DNA of 64,000 nt from Pseudoflavonifractor sp. An44 (GCF_002161675.1 NZ_NFIH01000009.1:39843-103842), one strand, 5' to 3'. Positions 16,570 through 26,326 are shown, numbered from the stretch's first letter. The notes: generated from the letters alone by a model not told the origin. Program-made: numbers and translations.

Positions 16570-19500
16570 TTAGCTGCGACGCTTGCGCACCACGGCGGTG
16601 GCGCCCAGAGCGCACACAGCGGCGAACATGACAGCCATGTACAGCATCAGCTGAGCGTTGTCGCCAGTCTGAGCGGGCTTCTCAGCGGGCTTCTCGGTGG
16701 CCTGAGGCTGATCGGTGGTCTCAGGCTTGTCGGAGACCTGAGGCTCGTCAGTGGACTCGGGCTTGTCAGAGGGCTGAGTCTCGCCCTCGGCGGTGAGGCC
16801 GTTGATGGCGGCATTCAGAGCAGCCACGGCGTCCTCCACGGTCTTCTGATCGTCCTCGGACAGGGTCTCGTCGGCCATGACAGCCTGCGCCTCAGCCAGA
16901 GCGGAACGGAAGGTGGCCACGGACTCGGCGGTGTAGCCCTCCAGGTTGATGCTCTTGGCCTGGCCGATGAGGTCTTCCAGGATGGACTTGTCAGCCTTGA
17001 AGCGCTGGGCCAGGATGGCATTGAGCAGGGCCTGAGCCACAGGCTGGATGTCCTCGTCCATGGCGTCGCCGTCAGCGGCAACTTCCTTGGCCTTGGCCAG
17101 GGCGTCCACCAGCTCCTGCCAGTGGTCAGCCACATACTTGTCGGCGTTGTCCATCATCTCGTCGGCCTTGGCAATGAGCTTGTTCAGCTCATCCTTGCTG
17201 CCCTGAACCAGACCCAGACCCCAGATGCCTTCCAGCAGCTGGTCCCAAGCGGCGTTGACCTCGTCCTGGGTGGCGTTGTCGTCAGCAAGAACGGTCTTGG
17301 CGTTCTCGAGAGCCTTCTCGAAGGCGGCCTTGGCGGAGTCGGTGACACCCTCCGTGGACAGGGTCACGGCATAGTCATAGGTCTTCTGCAGCAGGGTCTT
17401 GTCGGCCTTGGCCACAGCCTGGAAGGTCACGGTGACGGTGGCGCCACCGGCGGGCATGGTGAAGGCGTTGTTGGTGACAGCGATGGTGTTACCCTCGGCG
17501 TCGGTGACCACGATGGAGCCCACCTCATAGCCCTGGTCGGGAGTGGCGGTGATGGTCACCTGAGTGCCGGCAGCGGCGCTGGTGGGATCCACCTTCACGG
17601 TGCCGTTCTCAGTGGGAGTGATGGTCACGTCGTACTTGCGGCCGGAATCCTCCTGATCCCAGTTGAAGTCGGGATCGTTGTAGATGCCCAGACCGGTGAC
17701 GTTCAGGCCGCCAGCCACCAGGTCAACCTTGGTCAGGTTGGTCAGGCCGTTCTCGTCGGGCAGGTTGAAGGAGTACAGGTTGTTGGCAGCGTCGGTGACG
17801 TAGAACTTGCCAGTGTTGGAGCTGTAGCTCATCTCACTGCTGTTCTCCACGGTGTTCAGCTGCAGGTCGGTGTTCTCCAGGATGGTGTAGGTCTGCATGT
17901 TCAGAGCCACTTCCATCAGACGGGAATCCTCGTAGCACTTACCCAGCACATAGGTCTTGCCGTTGGCACAGGCCACGGTGTGCACACGGGTGTAGTCACT
18001 GTCGAAGCCGATGCTGGTGTAGGGATTGAGGTCGGTGGTCTGGAGGCTGGGCACGTAGTACTGATACAGGTAGTAGCCGCCGCCCAGATAGATGACGTTG
18101 TGCTCGTCATCGTAGGCCAGGGTGTAGACCTGCGTGTTGGTCTGGAGCTGGCCCATGTAGACATTGGTGTTACCCTGGATGTCGTAACGGTACAGCAGGG
18201 GGAAGGAGCCGTCGTCGTACACAGCGTAGTAGAGGTAACGGCCGGAGTCGTCCACGTCCACACCCACCAGCTTGCCGTCCACGGGCATGGCGGAGTTGAC
18301 CACCACGTACTCGTTGGGCAGCTCGGGATCGAAGGCCACCAGGCCGACGCCCTGGGAGATGGTGTAGGCCACGTCGCCGCTGAGCTGGGAGAGCACGGAG
18401 AGCTGGCAGGAGGCGGACAGGCCGCTGACGGTGTCAGTGACGGTGATGGTGGTCTCGCCGGCAGCCACAGCGGTGATGGTGCCGTCCTCGGCCACAGTGG
18501 CCACGGACTCATCGCTGCTGGACCAGACCAGCTGAGCCTTGTCGCTGCTCACAGCGGGCTGAACCAGAGCGTCCATGGTCATGGTGGTGCCAACCAGCAT
18601 CCGGGTCACGGTGCGGTCCAGCATCAGGTTGATCACGTCCATCTCGGGCAGTTCGCTGTCCTCGGGGATGGGGCAGAGCATACCCAGCACGGCGTTGTAG
18701 CCCTGCATGGACTCACCACGCAGGTTCAGAGCGGTGCTGCCCAGCTTCATGGCGGTGAAGGAGTCGCCCTCCTTCTCGATCATGTAGAGGTTGGAGCCGC
18801 TGCACCAGCTGGCGGTGATGTTGGCAGCGTGGAAGTACAGACGGTCGCTGCCGAAGTCATAGGACAGCTGGGAGTTGTAGGCACCGTTCTGATCGGTGTA
18901 GGCCACAGCGCCCTCCACCTCAGTCAGCTGGGTGCAAGCGCCGGTGGCGGTGTCGATCTGATAGAGTACGGCGTTGGCGCTGGTGGAGGTGCTGCCTGCA
19001 GTGTACAGCTTGCCGTCCTTGTCAGCGGCCAGGGTGAAGGCACCGGCGGTATCCAGGGTGCACACAGTGGTCAGGGCGCCGGTGGTCAGGTCGATCTTCA
19101 CCAGCTCGGGGTAGGTCTGCTCCTGCTGATAGGTCTCGGAGTTCCAAGCCTTGTAGCTGAGGGTCAGGCCGTACATGGTTCCGGTGGTGTAGTCGAAGGC
19201 CAGATCCACCACACGCTTCTCAGTGTTGCCCAGCACGGTGTAGGCATCCACGGAATCCGCATCGATGCGCATGAAGTTGTTCAGGTCGTCCACCACATAG
19301 TAGTAACCGTCGAAGTACTCGCCGGCACGGACGGTGTAGGCACCATTGGTGGCCTGACCCACGGTGGAGTTGGCGGGATCATAGTCGTTGACGGTGATCC
19401 AGAAGTTGGCGTACATGGAGCCGTTGTCGTCCCGGGCCATGAAGGCGGCCATGGAGCCGGCAGCGGGCAGGACGGTGAAGGTGATGGAGTCGGAGTACAC

Positions 19501-22500
19501 GGTGCCGTCACGGTCGGTGAGGCTGACGGTGATGGTGGCGGTACCCACATCCACCAGGGTCACCTTGCCGAAGGCGTCCACGGTGGCCACATCGGTGTTG
19601 TCGCTGGACCAAGTGCGCTTCTGCACGGTGGGACGGGCGGGCTCGGTGGAGGTCTGCAGCTGCACCTGAGCGCCAGCCAGGCCGGTGTAGGTCTCGCCGG
19701 TGGTCAGCCACAGGTCTTCCACGGGGATGTAGTTGGTCTCGGGTTCGTTTTCGGTGATGGTGAACATGGCAGTCTGCTCCACGCCGGAACGGCTGCTCAC
19801 GTCGCCCAGGTCCATGACGTTGGCCTCAATGGAGCCCCAATCGGTGTCCTCCAGAGTGACCAGGAACAGGGGATTGATGCCGGAGCCCATGGAGGGGTTC
19901 CAGTAGATGTTGCCGGTGTTGTAGTCGTAGGTCATGCCAGCGTAGAACCAGTACTCCTGGGAGCTGGAGTAGACCTTGGTGGCCTCCATGGTGTCGGGGT
20001 CCACGATGAACAGGTTGCCGTTCATGCTGCCGCACAGGATGGTGGTCTCCTCACCCTCGCAGATGACGGCCATGGCGGTCATCACGTTGTCGCCGGAGGC
20101 AGAGCCTTCGGGGAACTTGAACTCGCCGATGGGATCCACAGCGCCGGTCTCCAGGTCGATGACCACGAGGCCGCCGTTGGTCAGATCCACGCCGTACATA
20201 CGGCCGGTGTTGTAGTCGAAGCCGATGTTGCCCACTTGGATGTTCTCGGTGTGGCCGATGCGCTCGGGCTCGCCGAAGGTGGTCTTGGTGGGATCCTCAT
20301 TGCCGGTGACCAGGGTGCGATAGAGGACGGTGGCGTTGTAGATCACGTCGTCCTCCACCCACTGTTCCTGCTGCACGGTGTACACATAGCCGTTGTAGTA
20401 GGTGCCGCCGGCCCAGATGGCGGAGCCAACGGTGCCGTCCAGAGTGGTGGTCTTGGGGGCGTTGAGCTGGGTGACCTGAGTGGGAGCCTGATCGGAGTAG
20501 GTGACCCACTTCATCTGGTTGCCCTGGTTGACATCATCGGTGACGATGTAGCCGTACAGGGCGTCCTGAGACTCCACTACGGTGACCTGGCAGGTGACCT
20601 CGTAGGGGGTCCACTCGGTCTGTCCAGCATACATAATCTGGGTAGCGCCGGTGATGGTGGCAGTGCCGGGGCCAATGGCCTTGACATAGCCGGTCTCAGA
20701 GACGGTGGCCACGTCGGTGTTGTCGCTGGTCCAGGTCACTTGCTGAGCAGCGGCGTTCCAGGGGGCCCAAGTCAGGTTCATGCGCTTGCCCTGGTTGACC
20801 ACCAGGGTGGTCTTATAGGGCTCCAGCTGCACGCCGGTGGGGTTGACTTCGCCCACGGTGAACAGGTCGGTGCCCAGGTCGTTGGGGATGAACAGGGCGG
20901 AGGTGCCGCTGGGGGCACGGCTGCCCAGGCTCTCGGCGGTCTTCTTCACGGGGTCAATCTTGTAGGTCTCGCACACCTGGGTGTTGCCCACCTGGGCGTG
21001 AGCGTACCAGTAGATGACGTCCTCTTCGTAGTCATAGGTCATGGACTGGATGCTGCTCAGACGCTCGCCGTTGGTCTTGACCTTGAAGTCGGACATGGTC
21101 ATCAGCCAGGTAGCAGCACCGGTGGTCTTGTCCAGGGAGTAGAGGTTCAGGTCGGTGCCGATGGCGTACAGGTTGCCCTCCTCGTCAGCGGACAGGGTGA
21201 GGATCTCGTAGCCCTCAGCCAGGCCGGTGATGGTGGCCACCTTCTCAATGCTGGTGTAGCCCCAGGGAGTGAAGCACACCTCATAGAGGTTGTTGGAACC
21301 GCCATAGCTGCTGGAGGGAGTGATGGTGCCGTCATAGGTCCAACCCACGGCGTACAGAGCGTCCTCGCCGTTGCGCTGGAGGATGCCGCCGCCGTTGTTG
21401 CCATGGCTCAGGGCCATGTCATACAGGGTGATGAAGTTGGCGGAGCCCTCCTGGCCGCTCTGGGTGTACAGAACCTGGCTGCCCCAGTAGGTGGAGTAGG
21501 GAGAGAGCAGCACCAGAGCGCCGTCGTTGCGCTGGGCAATCACACGGCCGTTGATGTACTCGCCGGCCAAGTAGGCGGTGTTCTCATAGGTCTCGTTGCG
21601 GGGTGCCTCGGTCTGGCCCTTGTCAATGCTGAACCAGCCGCGGTCCAGAACGGTGGAGTCGGTGTAGGGCTCGAAGCCGTACAGACGGCCCAGCTCCAGA
21701 TCCTTCAGGCTGGGAGTCAGAGCGGAATCATCCAGCTCCAGGGCCACCTTGATCTCGGTCTCGTTGCAGGCGTAGTCGCCCAGCACGATGGTGAAGTCAG
21801 CGCCGTAGCCAGCCACGTTGAAGGTCTGCTCAAAGCTCTTGCCGGCCACATACTCGCTGCCATCGTCGGGCTTGGGAGCGAACTTGCTGATGACGGAGCC
21901 GTCGGGGGAGACGAAGAGGATGGCGGCCAGGTTGGCGTTATCCTGCAGCTTCAGGGTCAGGTTGATCTGACCGTTCTCCACCTTCAGGGAGTCCTGGAGA
22001 TTGTCGGCGTTGAGCAGCTGAGGCTTCTGGTTGTCCAGAGAGGCCTGGAAGGAGAAGGAATCATCCACCACATCGTCGCCGTCGTCCACATAGGCCTCTA
22101 CGGTGTAGGTGATGGTGGTGCCGTCAGGCAGCTGATTGCCGTCCTTGTCATAGCCGTTCCACACATACTCCTCGTCGGTGGTGGCGTTGTAGATGTAGAA
22201 GGGGAAGATCTGGCCGTAACTGCTGTTGTAGTAGCTCTTAGTGGCGTATTCGTGGACGTAGTTGAAGTACTCTTCTCCGGTCTCGGTATTGTTGACACGG
22301 AACACCAGCTTGCGGGCGTTACGCAGCATACCGAAATCCAGCTCCATCAGGGGGTTGGCATAGGAGAAGGCGTTGTACTCATCGCCGGAGGCACCGCCCC
22401 GCAGATAGGGGTTGGTACCCAGCTGGGAGATCATGGTGAACACGCCAGTGCCATACAGGCTGGCCTCGTTGTAGTCGGGGTTATCGAAGACGGGAGGCTT

Positions 22501-24999
22501 GGACCAGTCGCCGTAGTAGCCCAGGAAGGGCATGGTCAGGTTCTGGTTGTCAGCGCCCTCCAGGTACAGGTAACCCTCCACATACATGCCGTTTTCAAAG
22601 CGGCTGTTGATGTACTCCTTGTCGGCCTCGGTGAGGGTGATGGTGGCAGTGAGGGTGACGGTCTCACCAGCAGCCACGGTGACGCTGTCCTGGCTGACCT
22701 TCACCTTGGACTCCAGCAGATAGGGGGTGCCGGCGATGAAGCCATCGGTGGCAGTCTCGGTCTGCACGTCAGAATCGAAGGTGTAAGTCTTGGACTCGTC
22801 GGAGAAGTTGGTCACGGAGAACTCAAAGGAGAAGGTTCCCTCGGTGCTGTCGCCCAGCTCGGCCTTGGCACGGCCCATGGAGTTGGAGGTGCTGGACAGG
22901 TAGGCATCCACGGTGGTGGCCTTCACCAGGTTCACCAGACCGGCGCCCTGGAGACGGGGGGAATACTTCAGCCCCGTGGAACCGGGCACGTCGATGGGAT
23001 CGGCGGTGCTCATGAGGATGTTGGTGGCCATGGTCCACATGTCCTGATTGCTGTAGCCCTTGCTGCGCAGGTACTGCATCAGCACGGTCATAGCGCCGGT
23101 GACCTGGGGAGTGGCCATGGAGGTACCGCTCATGTTGCCGTAGCCGGTGGGGGTGTCACGGGTGGAATAGATGTTGCCGCCCACGCCGGTGATCTCAGGC
23201 TTCAGGGACAGGTCGGGAGCGGGACCCCAGCTGGAGAAGTCGCTCATGGTCTTGGCGATCTGGAAGGAATCGCTCTTGCCGGTGACGGTGAGGGTCTTGG
23301 TCTCAGCGTTGGCCAGCAGGTCCCAGGCCTCCTTGGACATGAGCACGCAGGGGATGTTCCCGGCGGCATCGTTGATGGCCATGTTCAGCAGACCGGCGGT
23401 GTTGTTGACCACGATACAGGCAGCAGCACCGGCGTTCTGAGCGTTGGCGTGCTTGTCAGGGAAGGCCACGCCGCCGCCACGCCACACCACGGCAACCTTG
23501 CCGTTGACGTCCACGCCGTCGAAGTCCTCGGCGGCACCGTAGCCGTCGATCATGACATACTCATAGGAGTTGCCGGCCAGGTTCTCCAGACGGGTGAACA
23601 CGCCGGAGTCGTTGTAGCCGATCTTGGTCTCACCCACGGTGACGTACTGCTGGGTGATGCGGTCGTTGTCCGCAGAGGCAACAGACAGCACGTGAGAGTA
23701 GGTGCTGGGGTTGCCCACCAGGCCGGTGTCGGGGTTTCCGGTCAGGGACAGGTTGTTGCCGTGGTTGTTGTTCAGAGCGTTGTTGGTGTCGTTACCGGCG
23801 GCGATGATGACTTCCACACCGGCCTGCTCCAGCAGGTCCAGCAACTCGGTCATGGGAGCATCGTTATCCACGAAGCCGGCGGCGGAGCCCAGGGACAGGT
23901 TGGCGGTGTCCACGTTCAGGTAGACACAGTCCTCCAGGGCGGCCATAACGGTATCCCAGTTGGCGCCCTTGGGGTTGAACACCTGCATGACGATGAGCTG
24001 AGCGTCGGGAGCCACACCGATGACCTCAGAAGAGGAAATCTTGTTGGCGGCGGCGATGCCAGCCACGTGGGTGCCGTGGTCACTACCAGCGACATCGTGG
24101 GACACGTCAATGTTCTTGTTGTAGTAGTTGAAGGCGAAGGGGATCTTGTTGCTGAAGTAGGTGGAAGCGGGGAGCACGTTGGAGTCGGAAGCATTCAGGT
24201 TGCTCCAAGCGTTCTGCACATCCTCCACAGTCAGGGAGGTATCGGTGAGCTTGTCCTCGCTCATGGCTTGGAAGTTGGGGTGATTGGCCACGATACCAGT
24301 GTCCACAATGGCGATGCGCATGCCCTTACCGGTCCAACCGCTCTGATTGACCACGTTGGAGCCAATCATATTGGTGGCGTTGTTGGTGTAGGGCTGCATC
24401 ACATTGTCCTCTTCGGGAATGCTGAACACAGGAGCCACATACACCCGATCCACGCCGGGCATCTCCTGGATGGCAGCCTTGTTCTCATAGGTGGTGGTGA
24501 CGGACAGGCCGGTCATGGTCACGGTGTAGGTGTAGCCCACCTCCACAGCGTCGCTGCCCAGCTCGTCCTCCAGAGCCTGGGTGAACAGCTCCACGGCGTC
24601 CTTCTGGTCGGCAACATAGTTGCTGACGCTGGCGGTGTCGGCGGCGATGTCGTCACCGCTGAAGCCGGCTTCCAGAAGGGACTCCTTGTCCAGAGAGACG
24701 ATGAAGGTCACTTCGTCCTCGGGAGCGGGGGCAGAGGCGTCGTTGTTCTGAGCAGCGGGAGTGCCGCTCTCCTCCAGGCCGATGTTGGCCTGGCCGTCGT
24801 CCTCTTTCACTTCGGCCTGGACGGTAGATCCAGACTCTTCACTGGGCAGGTCGGCGTCATAGCCTGCGTGGGGGTTGCCCTCTGTCAGGGAGAGAGCCCC
24901 GCTGCCAGCGGCGAAGCCAGGTGTCAGCAAGCCGAGCACCATGACCACCGAGAGCAGCAGACTGACGAGCCTGCGTGATGCTTTCACGTGATGTCTCAT
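16570..24999 (-). CDS. Giant wall-anchored subtilisin-like (S8) protease
   Basis: A 2,809-residue secreted serine protease of the lactocepin/C5a-peptidase kind. Order: signal peptide (1-30, LVSLLLSVVMVLGLLTPGFA); I9-like propeptide (about 85-200); S8 domain with Asp233 (IAIVDTG), His308 (DHGTHVAG) and Ser627 (GTSMATPQ); a PA-type insertion between His and Ser (about 470-565); a C5a-peptidase-like Fn3 region (FLGYYGDWSKPPVFD near 825); then a long stalk with three BIG_2 Ig-like domains (around 1430, 1800, 2170; each SxDxxVATV) set among propeller-like repeats with [FY]DYxTGxxY. After these come a beta-rich domain (2455-2530), three FIVAR-like helical repeats (2535-2735), a Pro/Glu/Thr-rich linker, PAQTGD (2775-2780), a membrane helix and RKRRS, a non-standard sortase signal. 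ATG 24999 has AAGGAGG. The gene upstream encodes a lipoprotein. Substrate unknown. Confidence 0.95.
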   Translation of the reverse strand: MRHHVKASRRLVSLLLSVVMVLGLLTPGFAAGSGALSLTEGNPHAGYDADLPSEESGSTVQAEVKEDDGQANIGLEESGTPAAQNNDASAPAPEDEVTFIVSLDKESLLEAGFSGDDIAADTASVSNYVADQKDAVELFTQALEDELGSDAVEVGYTYTVTMTGLSVTTTYENKAAIQEMPGVDRVYVAPVFSIPEEDNVMQPYTNNATNMIGSNVVNQSGWTGKGMRIAIVDTGIVANHPNFQAMSEDKLTDTSLTVEDVQNAWSNLNASDSNVLPASTYFSNKIPFAFNYYNKNIDVSHDVAGSDHGTHVAGIAAANKISSSEVIGVAPDAQLIVMQVFNPKGANWDTVMAALEDCVYLNVDTANLSLGSAAGFVDNDAPMTELLDLLEQAGVEVIIAAGNDTNNALNNNHGNNLSLTGNPDTGLVGNPSTYSHVLSVASADNDRITQQYVTVGETKIGYNDSGVFTRLENLAGNSYEYVMIDGYGAAEDFDGVDVNGKVAVVWRGGGVAFPDKHANAQNAGAAACIVVNNTAGLLNMAINDAAGNIPCVLMSKEAWDLLANAETKTLTVTGKSDSFQIAKTMSDFSSWGPAPDLSLKPEITGVGGNIYSTRDTPTGYGNMSGTSMATPQVTGAMTVLMQYLRSKGYSNQDMWTMATNILMSTADPIDVPGSTGLKYSPRLQGAGLVNLVKATTVDAYLSSTSNSMGRAKAELGDSTEGTFSFEFSVTNFSDESKTYTFDSDVQTETATDGFIAGTPYLLESKVKVSQDSVTVAAGETVTLTATITLTEADKEYINSRFENGMYVEGYLYLEGADNQNLTMPFLGYYGDWSKPPVFDNPDYNEASLYGTGVFTMISQLGTNPYLRGGASGDEYNAFSYANPLMELDFGMLRNARKLVFRVNNTETGEEYFNYVHEYATKSYYNSSYGQIFPFYIYNATTDEEYVWNGYDKDGNQLPDGTTITYTVEAYVDDGDDVVDDSFSFQASLDNQKPQLLNADNLQDSLKVENGQINLTLKLQDNANLAAILFVSPDGSVISKFAPKPDDGSEYVAGKSFEQTFNVAGYGADFTIVLGDYACNETEIKVALELDDSALTPSLKDLELGRLYGFEPYTDSTVLDRGWFSIDKGQTEAPRNETYENTAYLAGEYINGRVIAQRNDGALVLLSPYSTYWGSQVLYTQSGQEGSANFITLYDMALSHGNNGGGILQRNGEDALYAVGWTYDGTITPSSSYGGSNNLYEVCFTPWGYTSIEKVATITGLAEGYEILTLSADEEGNLYAIGTDLNLYSLDKTTGAATWLMTMSDFKVKTNGERLSSIQSMTYDYEEDVIYWYAHAQVGNTQVCETYKIDPVKKTAESLGSRAPSGTSALFIPNDLGTDLFTVGEVNPTGVQLEPYKTTLVVNQGKRMNLTWAPWNAAAQQVTWTSDNTDVATVSETGYVKAIGPGTATITGATQIMYAGQTEWTPYEVTCQVTVVESQDALYGYIVTDDVNQGNQMKWVTYSDQAPTQVTQLNAPKTTTLDGTVGSAIWAGGTYYNGYVYTVQQEQWVEDDVIYNATVLYRTLVTGNEDPTKTTFGEPERIGHTENIQVGNIGFDYNTGRMYGVDLTNGGLVVIDLETGAVDPIGEFKFPEGSASGDNVMTAMAVICEGEETTILCGSMNGNLFIVDPDTMEATKVYSSSQEYWFYAGMTYDYNTGNIYWNPSMGSGINPLFLVTLEDTDWGSIEANVMDLGDVSSRSGVEQTAMFTITENEPETNYIPVEDLWLTTGETYTGLAGAQVQLQTSTEPARPTVQKRTWSSDNTDVATVDAFGKVTLVDVGTATITVSLTDRDGTVYSDSITFTVLPAAGSMAAFMARDDNGSMYANFWITVNDYDPANSTVGQATNGAYTVRAGEYFDGYYYVVDDLNNFMRIDADSVDAYTVLGNTEKRVVDLAFDYTTGTMYGLTLSYKAWNSETYQQEQTYPELVKIDLTTGALTTVCTLDTAGAFTLAADKDGKLYTAGSTSTSANAVLYQIDTATGACTQLTEVEGAVAYTDQNGAYNSQLSYDFGSDRLYFHAANITASWCSGSNLYMIEKEGDSFTAMKLGSTALNLRGESMQGYNAVLGMLCPIPEDSELPEMDVINLMLDRTVTRMLVGTTMTMDALVQPAVSSDKAQLVWSSSDESVATVAEDGTITAVAAGETTITVTDTVSGLSASCQLSVLSQLSGDVAYTISQGVGLVAFDPELPNEYVVVNSAMPVDGKLVGVDVDDSGRYLYYAVYDDGSFPLLYRYDIQGNTNVYMGQLQTNTQVYTLAYDDEHNVIYLGGGYYLYQYYVPSLQTTDLNPYTSIGFDSDYTRVHTVACANGKTYVLGKCYEDSRLMEVALNMQTYTILENTDLQLNTVENSSEMSYSSNTGKFYVTDAANNLYSFNLPDENGLTNLTKVDLVAGGLNVTGLGIYNDPDFNWDQEDSGRKYDVTITPTENGTVKVDPTSAAAGTQVTITATPDQGYEVGSIVVTDAEGNTIAVTNNAFTMPAGGATVTVTFQAVAKADKTLLQKTYDYAVTLSTEGVTDSAKAAFEKALENAKTVLADDNATQDEVNAAWDQLLEGIWGLGLVQGSKDELNKLIAKADEMMDNADKYVADHWQELVDALAKAKEVAADGDAMDEDIQPVAQALLNAILAQRFKADKSILEDLIGQAKSINLEGYTAESVATFRSALAEAQAVMADETLSEDDQKTVEDAVAALNAAINGLTAEGETQPSDKPESTDEPQVSDKPETTDQPQATEKPAEKPAQTGDNAQLMLYMAVMFAAVCALGATAVVRKRRS

Positions 25000-25307
25000 G
25001 TTATCCTCCTTAGTTTTCGTTTGCCGCTTCCGTCCACAGGGCGGAAGCGAACGGGCGGGGACGGTCCATCCGGGGACAGGCCGGACCTCGCAAATATGAA
25101 AACCCCTCATCTTTTCTCTGCGTGGAAACCCACTGCCACCCCTCCTTAACTGGTTTCCAGACGCTTGGTCGAAGAAGACAGGTTATCATCCAACTGGTGT
25201 TCTCTCAATTCTCGATTGATAACTTATAAAGGGAAAGACAAAGGGACAGTCCGCTGTGGATATCTGCCCCTTTGCACACTGTGTTGTATTGTACCCGGCC
25301 AACCTGG
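25000..25307 (-). other. Leader/spacer between lipoprotein and protease genes
   Basis: A 308-base spacer with no gene. A hairpin (CGCTTCCG 25025-25032 with CGGAAGCG 25042-25049) lies just upstream of the protease ribosome site. I found no convincing promoter and no known riboswitch core. The protease may be transcribed with the lipoprotein or from a promoter I cannot see. Confidence 0.4.
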
Positions 25308-25880
25308 TTACTTGGTCACGCCGGACCCGGCACCACTGGCCCCGTCCAACACCCATTGACAGTCGCTCAGAGACTTGTCCACCTCAGCCCACAAAAGCCA
25401 GGTGGCCATGTCCGAGGTTCCCATGCCCGCAGACTGGGCGTCCACATGCACGGATACCATGTTGCTGACCCGGGTGGCGCTGCTCAGGCTGAGCTGGGTG
25501 GAGCCGCTGCTGACGGTGTATTTCACCAGCACCAGGGCTTTGCTGTCAAAAAAGTGCTTGTCGTATGCGGCCAGCTTGTCGCTGCCGTACAGACCGAAGC
25601 GGTTGAGCTGGTCCACACTGGACACGCAGGTCACGGAGTTGCCCGCGCCCTGCTGATAGGCGATGCGCAGCTTGCCGCTGTTTTCCAGAGTGACGGACTG
25701 GCTGCCCACGGCTCCGGTGCCGCCGCCGGCGAAGCCGCTCTGGCTGGGCTTTTCGGAAATGGCTGCGGACGGACTGGTCAATGGCATACTGCTCTCCTCC
25801 TGAGGGGATGAAGTGCATCCCGCAGTTATGGTACACATGGCCGCTGCCAACAGCAGCGCAGCCAACTTATTGCTCTTCAC
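25308..25880 (-). CDS. Lipoprotein, possibly PrcB-C-like
   Basis: A 190-residue exported lipoprotein. The N-terminus KSNKLAALLLAAAMCTITAGCTSS has a basic start, hydrophobic core and lipobox TAGC, so the mature protein begins at that Cys and is tethered to the membrane. A Ser/Gly-rich linker follows, then a domain with FFDSKALVLVKYTVSSGS and VSVHVDAQSAGMG..WLLWAEVDKSL, which resembles PrcB C-terminal domains; I hold this only weakly. Start GTG 25880 has AGGAGG ten bases upstream, and longer in-frame starts spoil the signal peptide. It precedes the giant protease gene on the same strand and has its own consensus promoter and a terminator-bearing leader. A role as partner or inhibitor of the protease is speculation. 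Confidence 0.75.
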   Translation of the reverse strand: MKSNKLAALLLAAAMCTITAGCTSSPQEESSMPLTSPSAAISEKPSQSGFAGGGTGAVGSQSVTLENSGKLRIAYQQGAGNSVTCVSSVDQLNRFGLYGSDKLAAYDKHFFDSKALVLVKYTVSSGSTQLSLSSATRVSNMVSVHVDAQSAGMGTSDMATWLLWAEVDKSLSDCQWVLDGASGAGSGVTK

Positions 25881-25956
25881 GAGATCGGTTCCTCCTTGTG
25901 CCCCACTCAGGCAGGGGCAAATTCGCTTCGCTAACTCACTAAACAACACCCGGCGC

Positions 25957-25994
25957 AAAAAACGCCCCCACCCAGATGAGGGGACGCATCCTCA
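25957..25994 (-). terminator. Leader terminator with competing hairpin (attenuator-like)
   Basis: On the minus strand CGTCCCC and GGGGGCG (within 25963-25986) pair and are followed by six Ts (25957-25962). This lies between the promoter at 26036-26064 and the lipoprotein start at 25880. An upstream TGAGG (25990-25994) can pair instead with CCTCA (25977-25981), which would break the terminator stem. Confidence 0.6.
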
Positions 25995-26035
25995 ATCAAC
26001 CAGGTATGTTCTGGAATTCTGGCTTATCCTCCTGC

Positions 26036-26064
26036 ATTATAGGGCATGTTCCTTGATTTGTCAA
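26036..26064 (-). promoter_or_regulatory. Consensus promoter of lipoprotein (and perhaps protease)
   Basis: On the minus strand perfect TTGACA (26059-26064) and TATAAT (26036-26041) with a 17-base spacer, about 150 bases before the GTG start. Confidence 0.88.
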
Positions 26065-26254
26065 TCCAACACACAAATCTACCTTTTTCTCCTTCTTCTC
26101 TGTGGTATTCCTGTGATTTTTTCGTAAAATTAGAGAAAAATGTTGCAAAAATGTAAAGAATATAGGTTGATTCCTTTTTTATCCATTAAAAATTGTTGAA
26201 ATTTTTCAGTTTTCTGCCATAAAGTGGGATGGAATCCCTGTACCGGGAACTTCG

Positions 26255-26283
26255 TTGACAGGGCGGGGGAAAGCACCTAAAAT
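26255..26283 (+). promoter_or_regulatory. Response-regulator operon promoter
   Basis: TTGACA (26255-26260), 17 bases, TAAAAT (26278-26283), about 45 bases before the start. The AT-rich DNA upstream (26030-26220) holds nothing else I can name. Confidence 0.8.
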
Positions 26284-26326
26284 GGAGGGGATACCACCCC
26301 CAGAAAGGGGGAAAGGAGCGAAGCGC

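Noticed and set aside
16079..16615. Minus-strand open frame of 178 codons between rpsR and the protease gene
   Set aside because: It runs through the protease terminator and the palindromic repeat, and no family resemblance is seen.
16474..24978. An 8.5 kb open frame on the plus strand, antisense to the giant protease gene
   Set aside because: It lacks a ribosome site and its product is a His/Gly/Val-rich low-complexity string; the other strand has full domain architecture. GC-rich codon choice on the minus strand avoids the triplets that would give antisense stops.
25000..25160. Possible cyclic-di-GMP riboswitch before the protease (ACGCAGAG and GGTCCGGCC pieces)
   Set aside because: The pieces do not occur in the order or spacing of the known aptamer, and no terminator follows.
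25939..25989. Short leader peptide frame (ATG CGT CCC ... TAG, 16 codons) in the lipoprotein leader
   Set aside because: Its only ribosome-site-like bases touch the ATG, and the codons show no run of one amino acid; hairpin competition is a simpler reading.
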